A stretch of DNA of 36,865 nucleotides from Anaerolineae bacterium (GTDB taxonomy: Bacteria; Chloroflexota; Anaerolineae; Aggregatilineales; Aggregatilineaceae), in the NCBI GenBank assembly GCA_016926875.1, contig JAFGNU010000037.1:1-36865 (forward strand), read 5' to 3'. The notes below the pieces were generated by a model. The model saw nothing but the letters and a program-made list of their open reading frames with translations. It did not search any database and was not told where the DNA came from. Below are positions 1 through 8,175 of this stretch, piece by piece; the stretch's first letter is position 1, and each line of letters opens with the position of its first letter. The position numbers and the translations under genes are program-made.

Positions 1-198
1 CTCGTAGCCCATCACCTCGCCTGTCGTCGCTTCTTCAAACTGGAACGGCAGGTACAGGTTCTCGACCGCGATCACTACCTCCTGCCCTTCCAGGTCCGGC
101 AGATCGGTATAAATCGGACCTGCGGCAGACACCGGCGCCAGCGAAACCGCCAGCGTAGCGATCAGCACGAGTGCAACTAGTTGTCTGGTTTTAAACAT
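1..198 (-). CDS. Extracellular solute-binding protein of an ABC transporter (N-terminal part)
   Basis: The start codon lies at 198 and the gene runs off the left edge, so only 66 codons are visible. The first ~26 residues are a typical secretion signal: a Lys/Arg start, a hydrophobic stretch rich in Leu, Val and Ala, then an Ala-rich cleavage region. The mature part has VVIAVEN followed by LPFQFEEATTGEVMGYE, which resembles the first strand of family 3 (amino-acid type) periplasmic binding proteins. An AGGAGA ribosome site precedes the ATG. The probable role is to capture a small polar solute outside the membrane for an importer encoded to the left. The substrate cannot be told. It is transcribed divergently from the hydrogenase operon. 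Confidence 0.7.
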   Translation of the reverse strand, partial: MFKTRQLVALVLIATLAVSLAPVSAAGPIYTDLPDLEGQEVVIAVENLYLPFQFEEATTGEVMGYE

Positions 199-257
199 GG
201 CACATTTCTCCTCATCAAGTATTTTTGCCTGGCTGGCAATCATCAAACGCCATGTTT

Positions 258-286
258 AGTTTAGTGTTGAAGCCGCCGTTCTGCAA
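258..286 (-). promoter_or_regulatory. Candidate promoter for the solute-binding protein gene
   Basis: Read on the minus strand, TTGCAG (286-281) and TAAACT (263-258) are separated by 17 bases. This gives a leader of about 50 bases before the ATG at 198. Both hexamers match the sigma70 consensus only partly. Confidence 0.3.
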
Positions 287-302
287 CCAGTATCCTGCGT
301 AA

Positions 303-331
303 TTGTGCGCTAACCGGTCTGGCACTAATAG
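303..331 (+). promoter_or_regulatory. Candidate promoter of the hydrogenase operon
   Basis: TTGTGC (303-308) and TAATAG (326-331) are spaced by 17 bases, about 150 bases before the first gene. The near-perfect palindrome at 328-341 overlaps the -10 element. The 199-478 interval holds no convincing gene; it holds this promoter and the divergent one. Confidence 0.3.
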
Positions 332-341
332 TTACAACTAT
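328..341. promoter_or_regulatory. Palindrome ATAGTTACAACTAT, possible operator
   Basis: Six-base arms (ATAGTT and AACTAT) flank two central bases. The site overlaps the proposed -10 region of the hydrogenase promoter, where a repressor would act. It does not fit the FNR (TTGATnnnnATCAA) or CRP consensus. Confidence 0.3.
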
Positions 342-478
342 AGACAGCCATGCCATACCCGTTTAAAATTCTCTCGTCGTTGGGATAAACATCAGTTCAT
401 CGAAGTGACTTTCCGCACTGGGGCGCCTGAAAACAAGGTCTTACCATTACCTGAAGCTCATTTGTGAAGGAGATAACA

Positions 479-1033
479 ATGTTATATGCATTGCTGCTGG
501 CCGGGGCTGTGCTGTGCGCAGTCCAGGCTATCCGGGCAACACGCCTGCTTTCAGCCGCGATATGGTTAGCAGGCGTCAGCGCATTGGTCGCCATTACGCT
601 GTACAAGATTGGCGCGCGCGAAGTTGCCGTGATTGAACTCAGCGTTGGGGCAGGTCTGGTAACGGTGCTGTTTGTATTCGCAATCAGCATCGCAGGCAAT
701 GACGGGCTGGCAGAGCAAAAACTACTGCCCAAACCCCTGGCGCTGGGTCTTATCGCGCTTTTTTTGGCGATTCTGGGTGCTATGGTCCTGCCAATGGATA
801 AGTTGGGCGCCTCGGCAATTGAATCATCTTTCTCCGATATGTTGTGGGACGACCGCGCCCTTGATGTGTTGGTGCAAATAGTCATCATTTTCGCCGGGGT
901 GCTGTGCGTACTGGGGCTGCTGACCGACGTGAAGGTACCGGTCGGATTTGCAGGTGAGCGCGACAGTGCTCAACCGCCTGACTCGCTGGCCGGAAAGCCC
1001 GACGAGGCCGCATCTCAGGAGGGACAGGTATGA
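479..1033 (+). CDS. Hydrogenase membrane subunit, MbhD/MbhE-like (NuoJ-like)
   Basis: This 184-residue protein has about five hydrophobic segments. The first half resembles MbhD or the DUF4040 region of Mrp antiporters (AAIWLAGVSALVA, then ELSVGAGLVTVLFVF). The second half, with RALDVLVQIVIIFAGVLCVLGLL split over its last helix, resembles MbhE or MrpB. The family forms the link between the antiporter-like modules and the redox core, and takes part in ion movement. I chose ATG 479 because GAAGGAG lies seven bases before it; the in-frame GTG at 464 lies upstream of that ribosome site. It is the first gene of the operon and its stop overlaps the next start as ATGA. A NuoJ label would also be defensible. 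Confidence 0.75.
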   Translation: MLYALLLAGAVLCAVQAIRATRLLSAAIWLAGVSALVAITLYKIGAREVAVIELSVGAGLVTVLFVFAISIAGNDGLAEQKLLPKPLALGLIALFLAILGAMVLPMDKLGASAIESSFSDMLWDDRALDVLVQIVIIFAGVLCVLGLLTDVKVPVGFAGERDSAQPPDSLAGKPDEAASQEGQV

Positions 1034-1335
1034 ATGACCTGGAGATTTTGATCGCCGGTGTGGTGGCTCTCATGGGCGTAGGGCTGTATGGGCTGCTGTT
1101 CACACGCAACCTGATCAAAGTTGTGGTAGCGCTCCAGATTTTGGTTAAAGGCGTCTTGGTGGCAATGACTGCCGCCGGTGAAGCCAGCGGCCAGCTCAAC
1201 CTGAGCCAGACGTTGATCATGACCGTGATCGTGGCCGATACCATCGTCGCAGTGGTCGGGCTGGCGTTTGCGGTGCAGGTCAAGCGGCTGTTTGGCACGC
1301 TGGATTTGCAGGCGTTGTCCAACTTGCGAGGATAA
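1030..1335 (+). CDS. NuoK/MrpC/MbhG-like membrane subunit
   Basis: The 101-residue protein has three predicted membrane helices and the NuoK/MnhC family pattern: a first helix with LMGVGLYGLLF, then NLIKVVVALQILVKGV, then a last helix after SQTLIMTVIVADTIVA. In complex I, Mrp and Mbh this subunit sits beside the large antiporter-like subunits and contributes to the ion path. The start overlaps the previous stop (ATGA), so translation is probably coupled. The next gene begins two bases after its stop. Confidence 0.85.
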   Translation: MNDLEILIAGVVALMGVGLYGLLFTRNLIKVVVALQILVKGVLVAMTAAGEASGQLNLSQTLIMTVIVADTIVAVVGLAFAVQVKRLFGTLDLQALSNLRG

Positions 1336-1337
1336 GT

Positions 1338-3089
1338 ATGACAGATTGGTTGATTGGTCTGACCATTGGACTCCCCTGGTTGGGCGCGCTGGCTGTCTGG
1401 CTGGTGGGCGATAAACGGGAGCGGGAACAACACACCCTGGCGGTGATCTTCGCCGTAGCCGCCGGGTTGGCGGCGCTGGCGCTCATCCCCTCCTACGGCG
1501 ATGCCGTCGAACTTCGATTCGAAGTCGGCGGTTTTTTCGGTGATTTTACGTTTGTGCCTGATGGACTTGGCGTTTACCTGGCCGCCATTGCGAACGTGAT
1601 CGGCGCCCTGGCCGTGATCTTCTCGGTCGATTACATGGACGGCGAGAACGCATTGGGCCGCTACTACGCGATGATCCTGCTGTTTATCGGCGCGATGTCC
1701 GGGCTGGCACTGACCGGCAGCATCCTGCTGCTGTTTATCTTCTGGGAAATCACGGCGCTGTGCTCGTATGCGCTGATCTCGTTCTACAACGACGATCCCA
1801 AGGCGGTTGAGGGCGGTATCAAGGCGCTGATCGTGACGCAGTTGGGCGGCGTTGGGATGCTGATCGGCGCGCTGCTGGTGCGTGCCTACCTGGGCGATTA
1901 CCAGATCAGCACCTTCCTCAGCCGCTACGGTGAACTGCCGGAAAACACCCTGACCATCATGGCTTTTGGTTTTCTGGCAGCCGCGGCGGCCAAGTCGGCC
2001 CAGGTGCCGTTCCATACCTGGCTGCCCGGCGCAATGGAAGCGCCGTCACCTGTGAGCGCGCTTATTCACGCCGCCACGATGGTGAACGCGGGTGTGTACC
2101 TGCTGGCGCGCTTCTACCCGGCGTTTGAGGAGGTCTCCGGCTGGACCACGGCGGTTACCATCGTTGGGCTGGTTTCGGCGTTCCTGGCGGCGCTGATGGC
2201 GCTGGTATCTGATGACCTCAAGCGCGTGCTGGCCTACTCGACCATCAGCCAGCTTGGCTACATGGTTTACGCAGTGGGTGTAGGATCGGTCTTCGCCAGT
2301 CAGTTCCACCTGTTCAGCCATTCCATATTCAAGGCGCTGTTGTTCCTGAGCGCGGGCGCAGTGATTCACGGTATCGGCGGTGAGCGCGACATGAAAAAGA
2401 TGGGCGGGCTGGGCAGGCAAATGCCCTTCACACGCAACGTGTTTATCGTCGGCGCGCTGGCGCTGATGGGCATTCCGATCCTCAACGGCTTCTGGAGCAA
2501 GGAACTGATCCTGGAGCATGGGTTGGAAGACGGCCCTGCCTGGGCCTACGCGGGCATGTTGATCGGCGCGGGCATCACGGCGTTGTATTCCTTCCGCATG
2601 GTGTGGCTGGTGTTCTTTGACGTCCCGCGCGGCGAAGGGCACGCCCATCAAGCCGGGCAGATGATGCGCATTGCCACCGGTATCCTGGCGTTCGGCGCGC
2701 TGACAACCTGGCTGCTGGTCGGCTCATTTGGCGAAATGCTGGAAGAAAGTCTACCGTTCCACGGTCTGCATGTGCACGCAGGCACGACGCTGATCGAAGA
2801 TATTATCACCGCCCAGGCCACGCTAATCGCACTGGGGGTGGTGGCGCTGGGCCTGTTGACCTGGTGGCTGCGCGGCTCGTTGGGCTGGCTCGCCAATGGT
2901 CTGCGGTTTGTCGGTACGGCAGCCTCACACGACTTTGGATTTGAATGGCTGAATCGCCAGATCGTTAACATCACCAAAAGCTCAGCGGAAAGCCTGCGCG
3001 CCACCCAAACCGGTCATTTGAACTGGAACGTGCTGGGCATCGTCGGCGGGCTGGTAGTTGTGCTGGCTATTCTGGCGCTGGGGGCGTAA
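1338..3089 (+). CDS. NuoL/MrpA-like proton-conducting subunit
   Basis: The 583-residue polytopic protein belongs to the proton-conducting membrane transporter family. The conserved glutamate lies in FWEITALCSYALI (E137). The conserved lysine lies in AAKSAQVPFHTWLPGAMEAP (K219), followed by the PSPVSALIHAATMVNAGVYL signature typical of NuoL. Spacing of the Glu and Lys agrees with complex I subunits. Length is near that of NuoL (about 613 in E. coli), though the C-terminus is short and lacks an obvious long lateral helix with its final anchor. GAGGATAAGT precedes the ATG. It is the first of two large antiporter-like subunits in the operon and should carry one ion channel across the cytoplasmic membrane. 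Confidence 0.92.
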   Translation: MTDWLIGLTIGLPWLGALAVWLVGDKREREQHTLAVIFAVAAGLAALALIPSYGDAVELRFEVGGFFGDFTFVPDGLGVYLAAIANVIGALAVIFSVDYMDGENALGRYYAMILLFIGAMSGLALTGSILLLFIFWEITALCSYALISFYNDDPKAVEGGIKALIVTQLGGVGMLIGALLVRAYLGDYQISTFLSRYGELPENTLTIMAFGFLAAAAAKSAQVPFHTWLPGAMEAPSPVSALIHAATMVNAGVYLLARFYPAFEEVSGWTTAVTIVGLVSAFLAALMALVSDDLKRVLAYSTISQLGYMVYAVGVGSVFASQFHLFSHSIFKALLFLSAGAVIHGIGGERDMKKMGGLGRQMPFTRNVFIVGALALMGIPILNGFWSKELILEHGLEDGPAWAYAGMLIGAGITALYSFRMVWLVFFDVPRGEGHAHQAGQMMRIATGILAFGALTTWLLVGSFGEMLEESLPFHGLHVHAGTTLIEDIITAQATLIALGVVALGLLTWWLRGSLGWLANGLRFVGTAASHDFGFEWLNRQIVNITKSSAESLRATQTGHLNWNVLGIVGGLVVVLAILALGA

Positions 3090-3095
3090 CGAACA

Positions 3096-4592
3096 ATGGA
3101 AGATATGACTGCATTTACCTGGATGATCACGCTGCCCCTGCTTGCATCACCTTTGATCTACCTGCTTGGCCGCCTGGTCAAACAAGATGGTCCGATTGTT
3201 TCGCATTGGGCAGCCGTGATCGCGCTGGCGATCACCTGGGTGCCGTTTGTGATCGCAGCCAAAGAACTGAACGACAGCGGCCCGCAAACATACGAGTTGG
3301 GCATGATAACGCTGCGGCTGGATGACTTTGGTCTGCTGATGGCGGCGCTGTCGCTGGGACTGGGTACGCTGGTTGCCCTGTACTCCGGCCCGTATATGTC
3401 TGCCGAAAGCGGGCAGGAAAAATACTACACGCTGCTGGTCATCATGATCGCGGTCATGATGGGCCTGGGCTGCGCCAACGACCTGTTCAACCTGTGGGTC
3501 TGGTTCGAGGGCATGGCGATCTCGTCGTTCCTGCTGGTCGCGTTCTACCACGAGCAAAAGCCCTCGCTCGAAGCAGGCGTGAAATACCTGGTGCAAAGCG
3601 CGGTCGGCTCGGCGCTGGTGCTGCTGGGTATCTCGCTGGTGCTGGGGCAAACGGGCACGCTGGTTCTGGACGACATCCGCGCGGCAGCAGCGGATTCCGA
3701 TATTCTGCTGGCCGCAGGCGCGTTGTTTATCATCGGCTTTGGCGTCAAGGCGGCGCTGGTGCCGATGCACACCTGGCTGCCCGATGCGCACTCGCAGGCC
3801 CCCAGCGGGATCAGCGCTATGCTGTCCGGCGTGGTGATCGAAGCCGGGCTGGTGGCGATGCTGCGCGCGTTGGGATCGCTGGCCGGGGTATCAGACTCGT
3901 GGGGCGAACTGCTGATGGCCTTTGGCGCGCTGAATATGCTGGCCGGTAACCTGATGGCCCTGCGCCAGACACAGGTCAAGCGCCTGCTGGCCTATTCCAG
4001 CCTCAGCCACATGGGGTATATGCTGCTCGGTCTGGGCGTGGCGATCTATGCCAAAGAATCCGCCGGGGCAGAAGGCGGCCTGTTCCACATGCTGAACCAC
4101 GGCATGATGAAGGGGCTGGCTTTTCTGGCTGCCGGTGCGCTGCTGTATACGCTGCATGTCGCGGCTGGCGATCACAGCCCGCTCACCATCTCCGATCTCA
4201 GCGGCGCCGCGCAGCGCTACCCGCTGACGGCGTTGGGCCTGAGCATCGCCGTGTTGGGCCTGGGCGGACTGCCACCGCTGGCTGGGTTCATGTCTAAGTG
4301 GCAAATATTTGTAGCGGGCTTTGATACTCGCGAGACCTGGATCGAAGCGCTGGTGGTCTTTGCCGCGCTGAACAGCGTGTTATCGTTAGGTTACTATGCG
4401 CCGCTGGTCAACCGGGTGTACCGCCTGGAACCGTCCGAGATCGTCCGGCAGGGCAAACCAATGCCGGTGCTGATGACGGTGCCAACTGCTGTCCTGGCGC
4501 TGGCCATAGTGGCTGTTGGCATCTGGCCCGACCTGCTGCGCTGGATTACCGAACCGGCAGGCAAAGCGCTGCTGGCGGCCTTTGGCCTGTAA
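3096..4592 (+). CDS. NuoM/NuoN/MrpD-like proton-conducting subunit (MbhH-like)
   Basis: The 498-residue polytopic protein is a second member of the antiporter-like family. The conserved glutamate is E138 in VWFEGMAISSFLLVAFY, and the lysine is K218 in GFGVKAALVPMHTWLPDAH, followed by QAPSGISAMLSGVVIEAG. The SQAPSGISAMLSG block is closer to MrpD, MbhH and HyfF than to NuoL. Start could be ATG 3096, or ATG 3105, which has GGAAG just upstream. With the 583-residue subunit it gives the complex two ion-channel modules; the Pyrococcus Mbh hydrogenase has one and complex I has three. Confidence 0.9.
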   Translation: MEDMTAFTWMITLPLLASPLIYLLGRLVKQDGPIVSHWAAVIALAITWVPFVIAAKELNDSGPQTYELGMITLRLDDFGLLMAALSLGLGTLVALYSGPYMSAESGQEKYYTLLVIMIAVMMGLGCANDLFNLWVWFEGMAISSFLLVAFYHEQKPSLEAGVKYLVQSAVGSALVLLGISLVLGQTGTLVLDDIRAAAADSDILLAAGALFIIGFGVKAALVPMHTWLPDAHSQAPSGISAMLSGVVIEAGLVAMLRALGSLAGVSDSWGELLMAFGALNMLAGNLMALRQTQVKRLLAYSSLSHMGYMLLGLGVAIYAKESAGAEGGLFHMLNHGMMKGLAFLAAGALLYTLHVAAGDHSPLTISDLSGAAQRYPLTALGLSIAVLGLGGLPPLAGFMSKWQIFVAGFDTRETWIEALVVFAALNSVLSLGYYAPLVNRVYRLEPSEIVRQGKPMPVLMTVPTAVLALAIVAVGIWPDLLRWITEPAGKALLAAFGL

Positions 4593-4644
4593 GCAATGAC
4601 GTGTCACATTTGCATTGACCGAATGAGAGAATAAGGGAAGCACT

Positions 4645-4959
4645 ATGGAAGACTTCTTGCTTGCGCCACCGATCGCGTTCGCCATTTACCTGGGGTTGGT
4701 CGGCATCCTGTCCGGCTTTGGCCGGGTGTTGGCCAAGCCAAGCGAAACATCGTCGGCTAAATCAAGCACGTATGCCAGCGGTGAGGCGCCGCCGGTGCGA
4801 TCAGCAGTGCCTGGCTACACGCCCTTTTTTGTGATTGCACTATTTTTTGCCATCCTGCACCTGGGCGTGTTGATGCTCGGCAGCAGCAACCTATCGTCAA
4901 CCGCTGGAATCTACCTGGTAGGACTGATCTTAGCACTTTTGGCGTTAATTTTAGGATAA
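4645..4959 (+). CDS. NuoA-like membrane subunit
   Basis: The 104-residue protein has one N-terminal helix, a polar loop and two C-terminal helices, the NuoA/ND3 layout. The loop contains STYASGEAPP, which aligns with the YECG loop motif of NuoA that reaches the quinone and redox interface. The Cys is replaced by Ser. ND3/NuoA helps couple the redox module to the membrane arm. AAGGGAAG precedes the ATG. The family assignment rests on topology and the short loop motif, so it is less sure than its neighbours. Confidence 0.7.
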   Translation: MEDFLLAPPIAFAIYLGLVGILSGFGRVLAKPSETSSAKSSTYASGEAPPVRSAVPGYTPFFVIALFFAILHLGVLMLGSSNLSSTAGIYLVGLILALLALILG

Positions 4960-5049
4960 ATGTCATTGGAATCACATAAACCGATTGACTATGATCTGGA
5001 CGGAGTGCCAGCCCCCGGTCGGATAAGTCGTATTAGGAGCATGGAATGA
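4960..5049 (+). CDS. Possible 29-residue microprotein inside the hydrogenase operon
   Basis: An ATG begins directly after the TAA of the NuoA-like gene, and the frame stays open until a TGA that overlaps the ATG of the NuoB-like gene (ATGA at 5046-5049). It therefore fills the gap exactly. AGGA lies five bases upstream. The product starts MSLESHKPIDYDLDG and ends VPAPGRISRIRSME; it is soluble and charged, with an acidic middle and a basic tail. I do not recognise a family. It may be a real small subunit or only a device for translational coupling. Confidence 0.4.
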   Translation: MSLESHKPIDYDLDGVPAPGRISRIRSME

Positions 5050-5603
5050 CCCTCAATCTGGACAAACCCTGGCAGCCCGTCTTGGACAAGATCAAGACCT
5101 GGGCGCGCATTAACTCACCCTGGGCCATTCATTTTAACAGCGGGTCGTGCAACGGCTGCGATATCGAAATCCTGGCGACGCTCACGCCGCGTTATGACCT
5201 GGAACGCTTTGGCGTCAAGTTGCAAGGCAGTCCTCGCCATGCCGATATTTTGATCTGCACCGGCCCGGTCACCCGCCAGGCACGCGACCGGCTGGTTCGC
5301 ATCTACGAACAAATGCCGGAGCCGAAGTTTGTCGTGGCGGTTGGCTCGTGTGCGCTGTCGGGCGGCGTTTTCCAGGGCTGCTATAACGTGATGGGCGGCA
5401 TTGATAAGGTTCTGCCGGTGGACGCCTATATTCCCGGCTGCCCGCCGCGCCCGGAGGCCATCATCGACGGCTTGGTCAAGTTGCTGACTCAGCTTCAGGA
5501 GGGCGCAGCGCCGGAACAGAACGAGGGTGAAAATACCAGCGCGGCAGCGGTTGAAGGCGCCGAAATACAGCTAGACGCCCAGGCAAATGGGGAAGCGAAA
5601 TGA
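5046..5603 (+). CDS. [NiFe] hydrogenase small subunit, NuoB/MbhJ-like
   Basis: The 185-residue protein carries the single 4Fe-4S cluster next to the NiFe site. Ligand motifs are SCNGCDIE (C35, C38), GSC (C102) and PGCPPRPE (C132). CNGCDIE is typical of group 4 hydrogenases, where the proximal cluster passes electrons to or from the active site. AGGAG lies five bases before the ATG. The last ~35 residues are acidic and Ala/Glu rich, and look disordered. The stop overlaps the next start. It acts on the cytoplasmic face of the membrane. Confidence 0.93.
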   Translation: MTLNLDKPWQPVLDKIKTWARINSPWAIHFNSGSCNGCDIEILATLTPRYDLERFGVKLQGSPRHADILICTGPVTRQARDRLVRIYEQMPEPKFVVAVGSCALSGGVFQGCYNVMGGIDKVLPVDAYIPGCPPRPEAIIDGLVKLLTQLQEGAAPEQNEGENTSAAAVEGAEIQLDAQANGEAK

Positions 5604-6064
5604 GCGCAGAAACGGCCTTGCAAACGGCCTCTGAACTGCTAGAACAGTGGGCCAAAGAAGCAACGACCCCGGAACCTTTCCGCCTGGATGTGGTGATCGA
5701 ACCGGATGATCTGCTGGCGGCAGTCAAAGCCCTGCGCGATGCGAGCTGGGGCTATCTTTCGACCATCACCGGCGTGGATCTCGGCGTAGAGGCCGGAGAG
5801 TTCGAGCTGTTGTATCACTTCTCGAACGGGGCGGCGCTCGCAACGCTGCGCGTGCGCACACCGCGTGATAACCCGTCCGTGCCCAGTGTGTGTGGCATCA
5901 TCCCCACCGCGACCCTTTATGAGCGCGAGATCATCGAGATGTTCGGTATTTCGGTGGAAGGCACACCCAACACCGACCGGCTGTTTTTGCCTGATGACTG
6001 GCCCGACGGCGTTTACCCGCTGCGCAAAGATTACATCTACGACGACCCAACGGCTCAAGCGTGA
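5600..6064 (+). CDS. NuoC/MbhK-like subunit (30 kDa family)
   Basis: The 154-residue protein matches the complex I 30 kDa subunit family. It has DASWGYLSTITGVDLG, FELLYHFSNG and, near the end, the signature YEREIIEMFGISVEGTPN followed by RLFLPDDWPDGVYPLRKDY. The family has no cofactor and braces the NuoB/NuoD-like pair. Translation is coupled to the previous gene by a four-base overlap. Confidence 0.92.
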   Translation: MSAETALQTASELLEQWAKEATTPEPFRLDVVIEPDDLLAAVKALRDASWGYLSTITGVDLGVEAGEFELLYHFSNGAALATLRVRTPRDNPSVPSVCGIIPTATLYEREIIEMFGISVEGTPNTDRLFLPDDWPDGVYPLRKDYIYDDPTAQA

Positions 6065-6079
6065 TAAGGAGCACATCCA

Positions 6080-7258
6080 ATGCAGTCCCAGCAAGGTAAT
6101 AAATTTACGATCCCGATTGGACCCCAGCATCCTGCGCTGAAAGAGCCTGAACACTTTGAGTTTAACGTTGACGGCGAGCTTGTAACCGGCGCGTCAGTGC
6201 GGCTTGGATATGTGCATCGCGGCATCGAAAAAGGCACCGAGAATCGCAGCTTTGTGCAGAGCATGTACCTGCTAGAGCGCGTGTGCGGCATCTGCTCGCA
6301 CGTGCATGCAACCGCGTTTTGCCTGGGTGTTGAACGGTTGGCCGAGATTGAGGCCCCGCCCCGCGCGCAGGCGATCCGCGTACTGGTCGCCGAATTGGAA
6401 CGCATCCACAGCCATATGCTCTGGCTGGGGGTGGGCGCGCACGAAGCCGGGTTCGATACGTTGTTTATGTATAGCTGGCGCGACCGCGAAACCGTTCTGA
6501 ACCTGCTGGAAGACATCACCGGCAACCGCATCAACTATTCGACCAACGTGCTCGGCGGGGTCAAGTGCGACATCGACCGTGAGCAAGCCGCTGCCATCCG
6601 CCAGGGGTTGGATTTTCTTGAAGAGCGCACGACCCATTACCTCGACGTGGTGACCAGCGACATGATGTTCCTGCGGCGGACGCGCGGTGTCGGCGTCATG
6701 ACGTACGACGAATCCCAACGGTTGGGAGCTGTTGGCCCCACTGCCCGTGCATCGGGTGTCGCGCGTGATTTGCGCGTGGATGCAGCCTATGCCGCCTATG
6801 ACAAGTACCCGGTCAACCTCGTCACCGAGACAGCAGGCGACCTTGAAGCACGGTTTGTCGTGCGCATTAAAGAGTTGTTCGAAAGCTTCCGCGTGATCCG
6901 CGCCGTTCTGGATGACCTGCCCGAAGGCGACCTGACAACCCGCATGCCGCGCCGTGTCAAGGAAGGCGATACGATCAGTCGGGTCGAAGCGCCGCGTGGC
7001 GAGTTATTTTACTACATTAAAAGCAACGGAACCGATACGGCAGAACGCGTCAAAGTGAGAACTCCAACGTTGCCGAACATGGCGTCGGTGCTGACTCTGG
7101 CGGTCGGTCATCAATTAGCGGATATGCCCATGATCCTGGTTGGCATTGATCCCTGCTTCTCGTGCAACGACCGCATGGTTTCCGTCAAAGGGACGCTGGA
7201 CAGCCAATGCTGGACGTGGGAACAGCTACGGCAATATGGAATTGAGTACTACCGATGA
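6080..7258 (+). CDS. [NiFe] hydrogenase large subunit, group 4 (NuoD/MbhL-like)
   Basis: This 392-residue catalytic subunit reversibly reduces protons to hydrogen. Its NiFe(CN)2CO ligands are complete: RVCGICSHVH (C69, C72) and DPCFSCNDR (C359, C362). NuoD of complex I lacks these cysteines, so this is a true hydrogenase. Residues 366-392 form a tail after NDR that matches the tail removed from E. coli HycE by the protease HycI, and a HycI-like gene closes this operon. N-terminal IGPQHPAL is shared with NuoD. TAAGGAGCACA precedes the ATG. Electrons would come from ferredoxin through the NuoI-like subunit. The subgroup within group 4 needs a phylogeny. Confidence 0.95.
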   Translation: MQSQQGNKFTIPIGPQHPALKEPEHFEFNVDGELVTGASVRLGYVHRGIEKGTENRSFVQSMYLLERVCGICSHVHATAFCLGVERLAEIEAPPRAQAIRVLVAELERIHSHMLWLGVGAHEAGFDTLFMYSWRDRETVLNLLEDITGNRINYSTNVLGGVKCDIDREQAAAIRQGLDFLEERTTHYLDVVTSDMMFLRRTRGVGVMTYDESQRLGAVGPTARASGVARDLRVDAAYAAYDKYPVNLVTETAGDLEARFVVRIKELFESFRVIRAVLDDLPEGDLTTRMPRRVKEGDTISRVEAPRGELFYYIKSNGTDTAERVKVRTPTLPNMASVLTLAVGHQLADMPMILVGIDPCFSCNDRMVSVKGTLDSQCWTWEQLRQYGIEYYR

Positions 7259-8175
7259 ATACACTTCGCGCAGTGATTGCTCTCCTGTTTTTTCCGGGCG
7301 GCCTGTTCATCCTGTTCGCCGGGATGGCATACGAATGGGTCGACCGCAAACTGATCGCACGCTTCCAAAACCGGATCGGGCCGCGCTGGTTTCAGCCGCT
7401 GGCCGATAGCATCAAGCTGCTGGCCAAAGAAGAGGTGATCCCCACCGACGTCAACGCGATTCTGTTTGTTGTCCTGCCAGTCATCGCACTGGCGGGTGCG
7501 CTGGCGTCGGCGCTGTATGTACCGATTATTGGCCTGGAACCATCGTACAGCTTTTCCGGTGACCTGATTGTGACGCTCTACCTGCTCAGCCTGCTGACGT
7601 TGTGCACCGGGCTGGCCGGGGCTAACACGCTGGACCGCTTTTCGCTGGTGGGGGCCACCCGCGCGCTGACGCAGATGTTCTCATATGAAGCACCGGTTTT
7701 GCTGGCGCTGCTTGGCCCGGCAATCGTAGCCGAAAGCTGGAAAATCAGCGTGATCTCGGAATATGCCAAGAGCCACTGGCTGATCATCACTCAGCCTATC
7801 GGCTTTCTGGTGGCTGTGATCGGGCTGATGGGCAAGCTGGAAATGCCGCCCTTTGACGCGCCCGAAGCCGAAACCGAGATCGTCGCCGGGGCGCTGACCG
7901 AATACAGTGGGCGTGGACTGGCGCTGTTCCATCTTGGAAAAAGCGTTGAGTTGATGGTTGGCCTGACGCTGGTCACCGCGTTTTATCTGGGCGGCGTTGC
8001 CAACCCGCTGCTGTTCTTCGCCAAAACACTGATGCTGCTCGTCGTGGTGGCCGGGGTACAATCGCTCCTGACCCGCCTGCGGATCGAGCAAACGGTCGGG
8101 CTGTGGTGGCGCTACGGTGCCCTGCTGGCATTGGCACAGTTCCTGGTCATGATAGCTTACGAGGGAGTCGCATAA
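7255..8175 (+). CDS. NuoH/MbhM-like membrane anchor
   Basis: The 306-residue protein has about eight hydrophobic helices and the NuoH pattern: MAYEWVDRKLIARFQNRIGPRW near the start (compare ERK..A..Q.R.GP), then SLVGATRALTQMFSYE, and KLEMPPFDAPEAETEIVAG followed by EYSGRGLALFHL. This subunit anchors the redox arm and starts the chain of charged residues through the membrane. The glutamates in the PEAETE loop are conserved and functional in complex I. Its start overlaps the large-subunit stop (ATGA). Confidence 0.93.
   Translation: MNTLRAVIALLFFPGGLFILFAGMAYEWVDRKLIARFQNRIGPRWFQPLADSIKLLAKEEVIPTDVNAILFVVLPVIALAGALASALYVPIIGLEPSYSFSGDLIVTLYLLSLLTLCTGLAGANTLDRFSLVGATRALTQMFSYEAPVLLALLGPAIVAESWKISVISEYAKSHWLIITQPIGFLVAVIGLMGKLEMPPFDAPEAETEIVAGALTEYSGRGLALFHLGKSVELMVGLTLVTAFYLGGVANPLLFFAKTLMLLVVVAGVQSLLTRLRIEQTVGLWWRYGALLALAQFLVMIAYEGVA

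Noticed and set aside
885..2015. Long open frames antisense to the hydrogenase genes
   Set aside because: The sense frames match known families end to end; antisense frames are low-complexity by-products of GC-rich codon use.
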